Source: Nymphaea colorata
Lineage: Eukaryota; Streptophyta; Magnoliopsida; Nymphaeales; Nymphaeaceae
Direction: 5' to 3'
NCBI RefSeq assembly: GCF_008831285.2
Contig: NC_045143.1
Coordinates: 14,347,151 to 14,411,150, forward strand
DNA: 64,000 nt
Part shown: positions 1-10,380 of the stretch, one piece after another
Layout: each line of letters opens with the position of its first letter
How positions within the stretch are numbered: the first letter of the stretch is position 1
Notes under the pieces: generated by a model
What the model was told of the DNA's origin: nothing
Databases searched by the model: none
What the model saw: the letters and a program-made list of their open reading frames with translations, nothing else
Position numbers and translations under genes: made by a program

Positions 1-778
1 AGCGAGTATCCTAACATTACATCTTTTTTAGCTGTATATTGGATCTTACACTGTTGCAAGCTCCATATATACCGGTTAACAGAAGTTCCGGCCTCGTTAG
101 TCTTGGATTTTGACGACCTTCCAACTGCACGCTGACATGCTACCTTGTTTTAGGGAAGCAGCTCCACAACAACCGGTTTTTAAGTATAGTCTATTTTTAA
201 ATGAAGCTCTCACCCTCACTGCTGTTCATGGTTTATATCCGTTGATTTAGGATTTTTTGTCCCTAATTTTTTTAGGTCAATTTTTTTTCAAAAATCCAGA
301 ATCATTTCATATTAATCAAAGTGCATGAGAAAAACTTTCCAAATCTCTAATTTCTAAAACCATTAGGCGTCATTACTAACTAATTCTAAAATATGTTAAC
401 GTTAAACAATAATTTAAATTAAGAAAAGAGTACGAAATCATTGAACATTTCAAAATCTCAAAATCCAGTCATGACACGGACAAGTTAGGTAGCATCAAAT
501 CATCACACAATACAACAGCATCATCACCATCTCTTCTATTCCGATCGCCTGAAAAAAATAATAAATAGGAGTGAGAACTTTGAAAAATTCTCAGTATGGT
601 GTCTACCTTTAGTTTATTTCAATGTAACATGCAACTTAACTTATTACCATATGAAACTTAAGAATTATATTATATACATTCAATATCTTTATGCACATTA
701 ATAAAAGAACATTTATCAATTATCAGTATTTGCAACATTTAACAATCATTTTGGGCATTAATAACTTAATTCATATAT
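1..778. other. AT-rich non-coding stretch
   Basis: I see no coding signal. The stretch is AT-rich with scattered TTTCAAAA/AAATC words. Around 565-605 it has a GTGAGAAC...TTCTCAG motif of the kind often found in long plant LTRs; a similar GGGGTGAGAAC motif lies near 15,805. This suggests decayed LTR-like DNA but does not prove it. Confidence 0.4.
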
Positions 779-1901
779 ATTTAAACATGCTTTCAATGCT
801 TATATGAATCATTTACTGCATGTGTTCCAACACAAAACAACATCATATATACAAATGTCCGAACTTTAGATAAACAACATAGCATAAGTTTCTGGTCATC
901 ATTATCAATATCAAAAGCAGATGCATCTCATTCATTAGCACTGAGGTCTAGATCTCAAACAATAATCCAATCAAGTTCATGAAATTTTGCAAAACACAAT
1001 CGCATGAGGCATATATGGCTCAAGCTAAGCTAGATCCAGATATAAATCTCATTGCAATATGCGTACATGTATATGCTTAATTAAAGCAAATACAACATCA
1101 TTATATGACCATCATATGATTCATTTGCATCAGTTAGCAAAGTTGCAATCATATATATGTACATGCTAAAACAAGTCAGTACATATATATATGTTTAACA
1201 TGTCAATTCCACATTCTCGTGCATTTGCAATAATGAGCATGTAAGTAAATGCGTATGAAACAAAGTAGACCCAGATGCCTATTTAATCATGCAATAGATC
1301 CAAGAAGAACACATAAGATCCATATCCATAAGTACTTAATACCATATTTTATTGTCATCAAAGTTTCATTTCATTTGAAGTCATTAATCTAATGAACTCA
1401 CACCATTGAACTGTATAGACAAAACTCGGTTCTTATCCAGATCCATTTAACAACTAGCATAATTAAACGTATACAATGTCAAAAACAGTTCAGGTGTGAT
1501 CCAAGAGAAGGGAGATTCATATTCAAATCCATTTTTAATAACTAAAATATTGATATTCAAAGCAAGTCAAATCTATATTGAAATCAAACTAAAATTACTG
1601 AAACATCTACATTTTGGTTTAAAGTAAATTGGATCTGAGGTCCAATAGCTGATAACAACTAAAAATAACCTTAGATGGATCAATATCCCCATTTCTTGAA
1701 ATAACTAGTATGTATTTATTTCTCTTAAACAAATGGATCCACTTTCAAACATAATTACAGCAACCACATATTGTGCTAACAAGTTGCTTCCAGAACACTT
1801 AGAACACCAAATGCAAAAGCAATAACTCAGAAAACCATTTTTTTTTTAAGAATTATTACTTTTGAAATATAATTTAACCGTATCCAAATCCAATGTGTAA
1901 A

Positions 1902-1929
1902 TCTCTCTCTCCCTCTCTCTCTCTCTCTC
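1902..1929. repeat. (CT)n microsatellite
   Basis: An almost pure CT dinucleotide run with one CCC interruption lies inside the left direct-repeat copy. The right copy has no corresponding run. Confidence 0.9.
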
Positions 1930-2663
1930 AAAAAATTTGGATCCAAACCAAACATCCTTTCAATATATGAACATATATTTTAGCAGTTGGATCCAAATCA
2001 AAACCTATTTTAACAATTAAAATTTATTTCCAAAGTAAGCTAGGTCCAAACCCCAATTTAATGTAAACTTACGTTCAATAATCAAATATCTTTTAAATGA
2101 GTCGGAATTATATCTAAATCTCTTTTTTTCTTAGAATTAAATATTTCTAATCCACTTTCCATAATTGAAATTTATGCTTTTCTAAACCCAATGAATCCAA
2201 AACTGATTCTAGATAATTTGGGTCAACAATCATTCTTTTTCAATCACCAAAACTAACAAAGCATCAAAATCATTAAATTCTCAAATTGTGATACATCAGT
2301 GCAACCTCTATTAATTGAGTTCCAAATTGTCAGGAAACACATGGAACAATTTTGGGCAAGAAAACCTGATTTGGAAATTAAAAAGAAAGTTTAAATTCGA
2401 ATTTTGTAGAAAACCAGTTCTGAGAACCTTTCTTTAACATTTTACGAACTTAAAAACAGGGCATAATGAATTTTTTGAATTTAAGAAAAACCCCATCAAC
2501 AAAATTCATAAACATGCAAGTGTCTAGAAACTGTAACAAGAAGAGCAATAAACCTTTTTCAGCGAATACTTTTATGAAAAAGTATGCTGACGTGAATTAT
2601 CCAACACATTTCTGAAATTTATAAACGTGTAACTTTTAGAAATTGCAAAACAAGAGGCTTGAG

Positions 2664-3079
2664 TAGGGGTGAACACTAGCCGAGTCGAGCCCGAGTTCAG
2701 TCAACTCGAGCTCGACTCGACTAATGACCTTGAGCTCGAGAATAGCTCGATGGGAGCAGCTCAAGCTCAACTTGGCAGTTACATGTTGAGCTCGAGCTCG
2801 ACTCGATTAAAGCTCGACAAACTCGTTTGAATAGAATTGATATTCATTGTTACGTATTGAGCTCGAACTTAACAAACTTGTAAACTCGTTTGAAAATATC
2901 AACTTGATTAAGGCTCGACAAACTCAATTAATGCTCGACCTCGACTCCACAGTTATGTGTTGGGCTCGAACTCAACTCGATTATTTGAACGAGTCGACTC
3001 ATGAACTCGAGCTCAACTCGTTAAGCAAATGACTCGGCTCGAACTCGTTCACGAGTCGAGCTCTCGTTGTTTACCCCTA
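2664..3079. mobile_element. hAT-type MITE with CTCGA-rich arms
   Basis: A 416-bp non-coding element. Its left end reads TAGGGGTGAACAC and its right end, reverse-complemented, reads TAGGGGTAAACAAC, giving terminal inverted repeats. The interior is almost entirely GAGCTCGA/ACTCGA words. It is flanked by GGCTTGAG (2,656-2,663) and GGCTCAAG (3,080-3,087), an imperfect 8-bp duplication (6 of 8), the length typical of the hAT superfamily. The paralogous segment near 8,490-8,500 lacks the element and acts as an empty site. It encodes no transposase and would depend on one supplied elsewhere. Confidence 0.75.
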
Positions 3080-3180
3080 GGCTCAAGGCCTTTTTCTGAA
3101 AACTAAAATCTTGAAAGAGTTGGGTGGATTAACATGCTATAATTATAACAATATTTTTGAAAAGAGACATAAAAGTAAGA

Positions 3181-4157
3181 GGCTGATTTGAAAACCTTCT
3201 TTATATAAAGAAATCGTTTCAACGGCCCACTCCTTTCATTTGTTATTTATTTATGTATTTGTTAATGGGCCAAATAAAAAAAAGCTCTGTCGCCTATATA
3301 TATATATGCTTTATGTAATCATGCATATGAAATAAACAAAAATGAAGACAACGTACTTGCGTGACTACAACTCTCAATAGGCACAAAAGGTAAGATAATG
3401 AAAAAGAAAAGAAAGTGTGGAAAGGACACGGTAACTTAAAAAAAATGTGGGTAAATATATATATATATACACACACACACACAAAATAGTATAAAAATTA
3501 AATTTAAATAAACAAGCAAATACGAACATTATATGTTAGTGACTAATAACTCTCAAAAACAAAACAAAAAATGTGTTGGAAAAAATAAAATAAAACAAAG
3601 TAGTTTGGATAACCTTGGAGCTAAAAAAATACAATGACACAGGTCACTGCTTTTCTGGCAGCGTAGGGAAACATTCTTTTTACACCACTTTTCTATTAAT
3701 CAAACACATTTTTCAATTGAAGCTATCTATCATCATGAGATGTTTGTTAGAGAAGACCTTTGATCCTTATTACTGTGTGCCGTAACTAGATTATGTCCTC
3801 CCTCTAGCCGCCGGTAGATCGAGGGAAATTTATCAGACTAATCAAAGCAAAAATGACTACTCAGTCAGGTAAAAATCATATTCATATGATCTATAACATT
3901 TATAATTTGACAGATATGATTTGTATCTGATTTTAATGGTTGTATATTGTATGCAAAGGAGGAAGCCACCTGGTGGTTCCATCCGCTGGTTCTGTAATGA
4001 CCCTAGTTTACAAGGCCTTTTTTTTTTTTTTTTTTACTTAAATTCTCAAATCGTTTCAAATTTAAAATCAAAGCACACAAGAGTAACTTTTTCAAACCTC
4101 CAAATTAAAAATCAAAGCATTACACATTGTTATTAATTAACACTAAATTGTTAAAGT
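3181..4157. other. Non-coding spacer with (AT)n(AC)n microsatellite
   Basis: No gene is supported here. A compound AT/AC dinucleotide run lies at about 3,455-3,483 and a shorter TA run at about 3,295-3,308. A 16-17 base T run is at about 4,019-4,036. Confidence 0.5.
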
Positions 4158-4367
4158 AGATCCAAACTATTAACCTTGGATCGATCTAGATCCAAACTAT
4201 CACTTTTGGATCCATCTGGATCCAAAATATCACTTTCGGATCATTTCAGATCCAAACTATTACTTTTGGTTCCATTAAGAGCCAAAGTACCACTTTCAGA
4301 TCCATTCGGATCCAACATAACATTTTCAAACCCATATCGATCCAAAATATCCTTTTCTGATAAAAAA
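4158..4367 (+). repeat. 30-bp tandem repeat, seven units
   Basis: Seven consecutive 30-bp units begin at 4,158, 4,188, 4,218, 4,248, 4,278, 4,308 and 4,338. Each starts with (A/G)GATCCAAA or a close variant and has a central CACTTTYGGATC-like core. Units are 60-85% alike by eye, so the array is old. Because 30 is divisible by three, an incidental 71-codon open frame (4,176-4,391) shows a ten-residue periodicity; I do not call it a gene. Similar GGATCCAAA words are scattered through both long direct repeats, so the array may have grown from that sequence. Confidence 0.9.
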
Positions 4368-4639
4368 GGACCTTTGTCTAGGCCAGCTTAACATTTTTGC
4401 ATTGTGAAAAGTTCATCAAAGTGCTTTTTTACGGTAGAAATAATTATATATTTTGAACGTGAAATGACAAAAATACTTTTACTAGGGCAATTATGTGTTT
4501 TATATAGGTCACCATCTTTTAGTTTGTGAAATGACAAAAATGCCTCCACATGTAAGTTATTGCTTTTCTAAGTCAGCCTCTCTCTCTCTCTGTCCTCTTC
4601 TTTTTCTCCTTAGCTAAGCATCCTTTTTTCTGATCAAAC
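4368..4639. other. Non-coding spacer
   Basis: AT-rich with a short CT-rich patch near 4,580-4,600. Nothing codes. Confidence 0.5.
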
Positions 4640-5226
4640 GAAACGAGTCGAGTTTGAGTTGAATAGCTCAGTCAAGTTTGAATTTACTCAACTCAACTCG
4701 TAAAATTCAAGTCAAGCTCGGCTTCCCGCCTTAACCTTATTTAGCCTTTTCTTTTTCTTTTTGCGCCTCCCGAGTCACCTTCTGCAAAGGAGCAATTTTT
4801 TCCACCAGCTGTCTTTATCTCTCTCTTTTTCTCATTAATAAACGAAGTCTTTTTTTTTTTTAATTATTAAAAGCTCTTTTCAGCCGCTTCTACTTCTTTC
4901 TCTCTCTATATATGAAAAGCCAAGTTTACTTGCTTTTTTTTTTCGTTAAAAGCTCATCTGTATTGACTTTTACAGCAAAGAATATTTTAAAGAGGTTTAT
5001 TAATGGGCAAATTTTTATAAATCAAGCTTGGTATTTGCGAATTGAAAAGGCTTTCAATTTTTGAGTTTAGTGGCCGCGTCAACGAGCTTTACGAGTGGAT
5101 CAAGAGCTCGAGCTCGAGCATAATCTCCTAATCACCTTGAGCCGAGCTCGAGGTCAGTATTTTAGGTCTCGATTTGAGCTCCAGCTAGCTTTAACTTGAG
5201 CTCGACTCCACTAGACTCGTGTTGAA
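4640..5226. repeat. Two CTCGA/GAGTCGA-rich arms of a degraded repeat
   Basis: Arms at about 4,645-4,725 and about 5,085-5,226 are built from the same GAGTCGAG/GAGCTCGAG words as the MITE at 2,664-3,079, and about 360 bp of AT-rich sequence lies between them. I cannot find the TAGGGGT termini or a target duplication, so boundaries are approximate. It could be a diverged or internally expanded relative of that MITE, or two separate fragments. Confidence 0.45.
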
Positions 5227-6649
5227 AGGTAATGCCCCCTCTCTTTCTCTCTTAGATTTAGGTTTTCTTTTTAATTAGTTTACTTAATGAAATTTAAAAA
5301 TGGTTAATCCGTCAATCGTAGTGTTAACCTTGGTTTAAGGGAATAAATAATCATATCCTGAAATTTCAAATAAGCATTTTAATTTGCTTTAAGTTGTTTA
5401 TTAATTAGGACTTAGGTATCTTTCTCTCTATTAAGTTTAGTTGTTAAGGCAATGCACACACCATGTTTTATTAAATACTTAAAGGTTATCAATCCCTAAT
5501 CTTGGTACCAGTTTTAGATTAGGGAACTAATGGTTGTCTTTTAAGCTTTGATAAAATATCACTGAGATTAAACATGTTTTCTTTCATTTAATTATGTTTA
5601 GAATAAGTTAATTGTTAGTTTTTAACTTGTTCATAGTTTTATTTTTACTCGTATTTGCACACACTATACGTAGTTGAAGATTTGATGATGATTAAAACCC
5701 CTAACCATAATACTAACCTGGGTTTAGGGAACAAATAACCATCTTTTCAAGACTTCATCTAAATCGTGTATATTTAATTTCCTTGTCAATTAGGTAATAT
5801 GGGGTAAGATATGCTCCTCCTTCATTCTTGTTAATCTTCAATTTCACTTTCATGCATTTCATTTAGTTTACTTTTTGTTTTAATGTTAAACTCTCTCACA
5901 CACAAGATGTTTAGTTGAGATTTGCAGATGATTAAATATTTAACCACGATACTAACCTTAGTTTTCATCCTTAAAATCTTGAAATAAACTCACTTAGATT
6001 AGGCATGCATTGATTTTAAATTAAGCACATTTAGTGCACCAAAGCGCACTCTAAATAATAATTTGGATATAAGGATAATCTATACTTGCTTAAACTATAA
6101 TTAAATACACCTTTTTTTAGATTGCATCTATGTTTTTCAAAAGTTACTGGAATTTCAAAACAGGTTTTTTTACAAAACCTCGCATATTTTGGATATCCCA
6201 AAAACTTACGACCAAAACAATGACTTACTTTCCGACCTTAGCATAAACCTTGAAACAAGCGTAAGTCTCAAAAGTGACAAATCATAGACCAAAATCTTAT
6301 GTTTTCAAAACATTAATCTAAACTAAAACATAAAACCATCCTCACTTTCAACCAAACCTTTATTTTAAACTACAACTAATTCAAAATCCCAAAATTTTAA
6401 ATCATGTCACAATCTAATGTCTAAACCATTCCTAGGATCCATAAAGTTCAAACCTGATGACATTTCAAACACAAAGTCTAAACCTTGAGCAAAATCCCTT
6501 GACAATTTAAAACCCTAACTGTCAAGACATCAATTTTAAACTTAATTTTTTTAGAAATAAACACTCAAAAGTTCAATTTAAAAACATAATATCAACCAAT
6601 GAAAAACTTAAGACCTAGTTCTTAACCTTCAACCCTAGGAACCCAATCT
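5227..6649. other. Non-coding spacer with internal similarity
   Basis: There is no coding signal. The phrase 'ACTAACCTNGGTTTAGGGAA' recurs in variants (about 5,322-5,342, 5,498-5,526, 5,710-5,730 and 5,950-5,965), each time preceded by ATTTAA and followed by AAATAACCAT-like sequence, so the stretch looks like an old, diverged tandem repeat with a unit of about 170-240 bp. Confidence 0.4.
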
Positions 6650-6921
6650 TACCCTTTGGTAATAAAAAATATTTTTTATTTATAAAATAAATTTTTAGTA
6701 ATATAAAATAAATTTTTACTAATAAAATACATATTATTAAATTTTAAAAAATTTAAAAATTTATTTTTTTAATTATAAACGGGCCAGATCGGGTCAACCC
6801 GACCCGGGCCGCACATCAGGCCCGGGCCCGGCCCTCCGGGCCGTTTTCTCGGCCCGAACCCGGACCCGACCGGGCCAGGTACTGGGTACCCGATGGGTAC
6901 CCGGCCCGTTGTCCAGGTCTA
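6650..6921. repeat. Half of a GGCCCGG-armed hAT-type MITE
   Basis: An AT-rich core with an AAAAAATATTTTTTAT word is followed by a GC-rich arm of GGCCCGG/ACCCGGCCC words. The right end, read in reverse complement, is TAGACCTGGACAACGGGCC and resembles the TAGACTTGGGCATCGG start of the element at 9,479. No matching left terminus is visible, so this copy is truncated or rearranged. Confidence 0.5.
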
Positions 6922-7077
6922 AAGATAGTGGGGGAGATCGGCTCACCCCTAAATAGATGTGCCTAGATAGATACATAGTAGAAACGACAACAAACAACTA
7001 GAAACCTATGTGACTAGTATTGGAAATACTCAACCTTACCTAAGCGTTAATTACTATGCACATATTGTCTAGTTCAT

Positions 7078-8600
7078 ACATTTAAGCATGCTTTTGATGC
7101 ATATACTATTTTGTTCATACGATACATTTACTGCATGTTTTTTATCACATAAGTAAGAACGTCATATATAGTATTTTGGACTTAGTTAAATGGCAAAATG
7201 TAAGTTTACGTCCTTGAGGACCAAATTATTCTCAGTCGTATGTTCACAAGCACATGTATTTCATTCATTAGCATAGAAAGCTAGATGTCAAATATTAACG
7301 TAAGCAAATTCATAATTTTTGCACGAACACAAGCATGTGAGACCTGTATGTCTCAAGCAATGCCAAATCCAGATCTAAGTTTCTTTGCAACCGTTAATCA
7401 TGCATAAAAGGCATCTACTCAATGAAAGCAAACAAAACAAATGACATGGCTATCATACGATTCATATGCATGAATTAACAAAGTCATAATCATATACATG
7501 TGCATGCAAAATTTTAAACAAGTCATATCCATATTTATTTGGTCTACAATCATGTACAAAGATGTATGTTTTTAACAAATCAATTTCAGATATACATGTA
7601 TGCATGACAACCACTATTTAAACTAATATGTGACGCAAATTAGATTCTAGTTAATCAGATACAATTAAAGCATAATAAGGTCTATGCATGACATTAGTCT
7701 TGACATGATCTTTTATTTTGAATTTATAACTTGCAAATAGATCACAAGAGAGTACATCGAAATCCATGCAATTTAACTGTCTAAACCAAACTAGGCATAG
7801 GTCTAGATCCACTTAAACATTTAACATCACTAAAAACATACATTGTCTAATAATCCAAATCTGAAATTAGTTTAATCTTCTTATATAAATTTATTTTCAA
7901 AACCATTTACCACAAATAAATATCCACCTTTTAAAAGAAGATATATTCAAATATAGATTTGTAAACCACGACTCAAATGTCTTTAAGACAAGATATATGT
8001 TGAAATCCATTATAATATCTAAATATTTTGAAAACAAGTTGGATCCATATCCAAATCTGTTGTTCATAGCAAATATATTTTTCCATATAAGTTGAATCCA
8101 TATATATATATATCCAACAATCATATTTTCAAACAAGTTGATCCAAAATCCAAATCTAATTGTCAGGGAACAGATATAACAATTTCAGTGAAGGAAACCT
8201 GTTTTAAAATTTTAAAAGAGAGTTAAAAGTCAAATTTTGCATAAAACTGGTTCGAGAACCTTTCTTCAAAATTTGACAAACCTAAAACAGGGCATAATAA
8301 ATTTTATGAGTTTCAAAAACTCAATTTCGAAAATTCCTAAGCATGTAAGCATCTAGAAAGTAGAAACTATAAATGCAAGAATCAAAAACCTTTTTCAGTA
8401 AATACTTTTATAAAAAAGTGTGCTGACATGGATTTTCTAAACTTTGAAACCTTATTTTTGGAATTACTAACATGTGACTTTCCCAAATTGCAAAAGGAGG
8501 GGACGAAAACCCATTTTTGAAAACAAGCTCTTGAAACAGTAGGGTTGGGATTAACATCTTATGATTATTGCAGCATATCTGAACATAAACAAAAATCATG
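7078..8600. repeat. Right copy of the long direct repeat
   Basis: Collinear with 779-3,180 (landmarks are listed there). It is shorter, with sequence missing that corresponds to roughly 1,300-2,300 of the left copy, and it lacks the MITE. A short (TA)n run is at about 8,101-8,114. It ends next to the presequence-like reading frame at 8,707, which has no counterpart beside the left copy. Confidence 0.7.
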
Positions 8601-8706
8601 GGGGGATTCAAAATTCCCTTACAACGCCAACTTCGCACGGCTTCCCCATTTATCATCTATTTTTCTTTTCTCACCTCCGCCGAAATTCACATCTGTCGAA
8701 ATTTCC

Positions 8707-8817
8707 ATGGCTACCTCCAGTCTCCGGCAGTTTTCGCTGGCCTCTAGCGCCAAGGCGGCGCTGCATCGCTTATTCAACCCAAGCAAACTTTTTATGTACC
8801 AATTTTATTCCTTTTAA
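8707..8817 (+). pseudogene. 5' gene fragment with organelle-targeting-like N terminus
   Basis: The frame begins at an ATG in good plant context (TTCCATGGCT) and starts MATSSLRQFSLASSAKAAL, followed by HRLFNPSKLF. The first 30 residues are rich in Ser, Ala, Arg and Leu with no acidic residue, as in mitochondrial or plastid presequences. The upstream 100 bases are pyrimidine-rich, like a 5' leader, and local GC is higher than in the flanks. The frame stops at 8,815-8,817 without a recognisable downstream domain. I infer a truncated or captured first exon of an organellar protein gene; the parent protein is not recognised. A real first exon with distant downstream exons is a less likely alternative. 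Confidence 0.4.
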
Positions 8818-9478
8818 AAATTTTGTTTTCTTTTTGGGTTCGGCCTGAAAGGCAGCAGCCACCTGTGGCAATTTTGAAGGAGGCTCTGACCATTCACTTA
8901 ATTTTGAAGTTTCATTTTCTACATGTTTCAGGTTTTAAAGGGGCATACTGAAAACAACTGTAGTAAAGAATCAGGAAGCACACCATACAATAAACCAAAA
9001 CAACAAAGGAAGGCTTGGATTTTTATTTTCCTCATCTATGGGGGAAGCCAGATACCAACATCATGAAAATCATATGTAGAGAAATTATGTATGCATGTTT
9101 AGTTCTTAAGACGGACATGTGTGCACGGATTGTAAAAAGTAAATGCATGTTAATTTTTTTTTTCTTGATAAGTCATGCATAAGATGAGATGATCATGCAC
9201 CGACTAATTTTGTTTACATGCATAGGAGTGGGCAACAACAACATATGCTGCCCGCAATGCAATATGATCTTGTTTTCAGTTTGTGTGCATAGAATAAATA
9301 ATAAGGGGAAAACACCATACATCCTCACGATACGACAATCCTTCGTGTGAGTGAGTTATGTGCTCATGGAAACAAACATTACAACATACACATTAGATGG
9401 ATCATCATTTAGTTTAAATCATGTGGAACCCTTAAAGGAAGGGTGTACAAGAGAAGACCATCATGTAATGTAATGTTA
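8818..9478. other. Non-coding spacer
   Basis: I see no gene, RNA or repeat with clear edges. Short exon-like text around 8,855-8,930 does not extend into a recognisable protein. Confidence 0.4.
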
Positions 9479-9720
9479 TAGACTTGGGCATCGGCTGGCC
9501 TGGCCGGGCCCGGTTAAAATAAAAAATATTTTTTAAATATAAATAATACATAAATATAATTAATCGTAATAAATTATATATTATTATAAAAATAAAAATA
9601 ATAAAAATAACATTAAAAAACATATCAAGCTGAATCGAGCCCCGTCGGACTGACCCATGCTAGATAATGGCTCGGCCAGATATGCATTCTTCGGGCCTGA
9701 TCGGGCGGGGTCCCGACCTG
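9479..9720. mobile_element. GGCCCGG-armed hAT-type MITE
   Basis: The left end is TAGACTTGGGCATCGG, followed by a GGCCGGGCCCGG arm, an AT-rich core and a right arm with GAATCGAGCCCCGTCGGAC. The core and inner right arm match the element in TOP2 intron 6 (23,609-23,817): both have AAAAAATATTTTTTAAATATA, then a run of AAAATAA words, then ACATATCA..CTGAATCG.GC. The right terminus is not clear, so the end coordinate is approximate. Confidence 0.6.
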
Positions 9721-9748
9721 ATGGAAATAAACAATAAGGTAATATTGT

Positions 9749-9917
9749 ACCTTTTGATGCTACCAATATTCTTAGGACCCACAATCAATGATGATGAGTG
9801 AGAAAGAATGATGAGAATGGGTAAGTAAAGAAAAACTCAATAAGTAGGCAGTTTCTTAGGACCCACAATCAATGATGATGGAAATAACCTTTTGATGCTA
9901 CCAATATTCTTAGGACC
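9749..9917. repeat. Shuffled short direct duplications
   Basis: The block CTTTTGATGCTACCAATATT followed by CTTAGGACC occurs at about 9,750-9,779 and 9,888-9,917. The block TTCTTAGGACCCACAATCAA followed by TGATGATG occurs at about 9,769-9,796 and 9,853-9,880. The second pair lies out of the first order, which suggests slippage or template switching. Confidence 0.8.
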
Positions 9918-10010
9918 TATTAGTGACTCTTGGAGAATGTTGGGGAATATTGTTATTATTAGTATGACAATTTCTTGTAAAAAAAAAAAAAGCAAAAAAG
10001 AAAGATGACA

Positions 10011-10380
10011 GGGCCAACATCCCAAAATGGTTTGGCCCATTCCCATACTAGGATGAGGCCCCTGGTCTAGTGGATCCCAATATGCTCCCTGGTAGGTTTG
10101 GCTCCCACTCAAAAAATGGTAGGACCCAACACAACCAACCATAATTCCTTTAAGATATGTGATTAAACTTCTTAAAATAAGACATTACAATACATCTCCT
10201 TTAAGACACACATGTTCTCGTGCGTGAACCCAAGTTCAAGTGTTGAACCATGCTTTTATACTACAAAAAGGACCAAACCCACTTCCACACTGAGCTTGGG
10301 CCCCTGGTTTGGTGGATCCCACCCCACCCCTAGCAACTTTGGTTTCCGCCACAAAAAAAACTGAAAACTATGACAACCAA
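10011..10380. repeat. Diverged tandem pair of about 120 bp
   Basis: Segments at about 10,020-10,142 and 10,265-10,380 share GGCCCCTGGT.T.GTGGATCCCA, a following TTTGG.T.CC.C motif and a closing ACAACCAACCA. They are spaced about 240 bp apart. Nothing codes. Confidence 0.65.

Larger units (their letters stand above)
779..3180. repeat. Left copy of a long diverged direct repeat
   Basis: This segment aligns collinearly with 7,078-8,600 in the same orientation. Shared landmarks in order are a CATTTACTGCATG word (about 812 and 7,128), a TCATTCATTAGCA block (about 928 and 7,262), an ATGATTCAT.TGCAT block near 1,117 and 7,459, an AACAGGGCATAAT.AATTTT block (about 2,455 and 8,287), AAACCTTTTTCAG.GAATACTTTTAT (about 2,551 and 8,388), and GTTGGG..GGATTAACAT (about 3,120 and 8,545). 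No protein is encoded. The left copy is longer, mainly in its middle third, and is split by the MITE at 2,664-3,079. It could be an LTR pair of an ancient non-autonomous element or a segmental duplication. Confidence 0.7.

Noticed and set aside
4176-4391. 71-codon frame with a ten-residue periodic pattern
   Set aside because: The periodicity follows from the 30-bp DNA repeat; no codon bias, no conservation evidence, divergent units.
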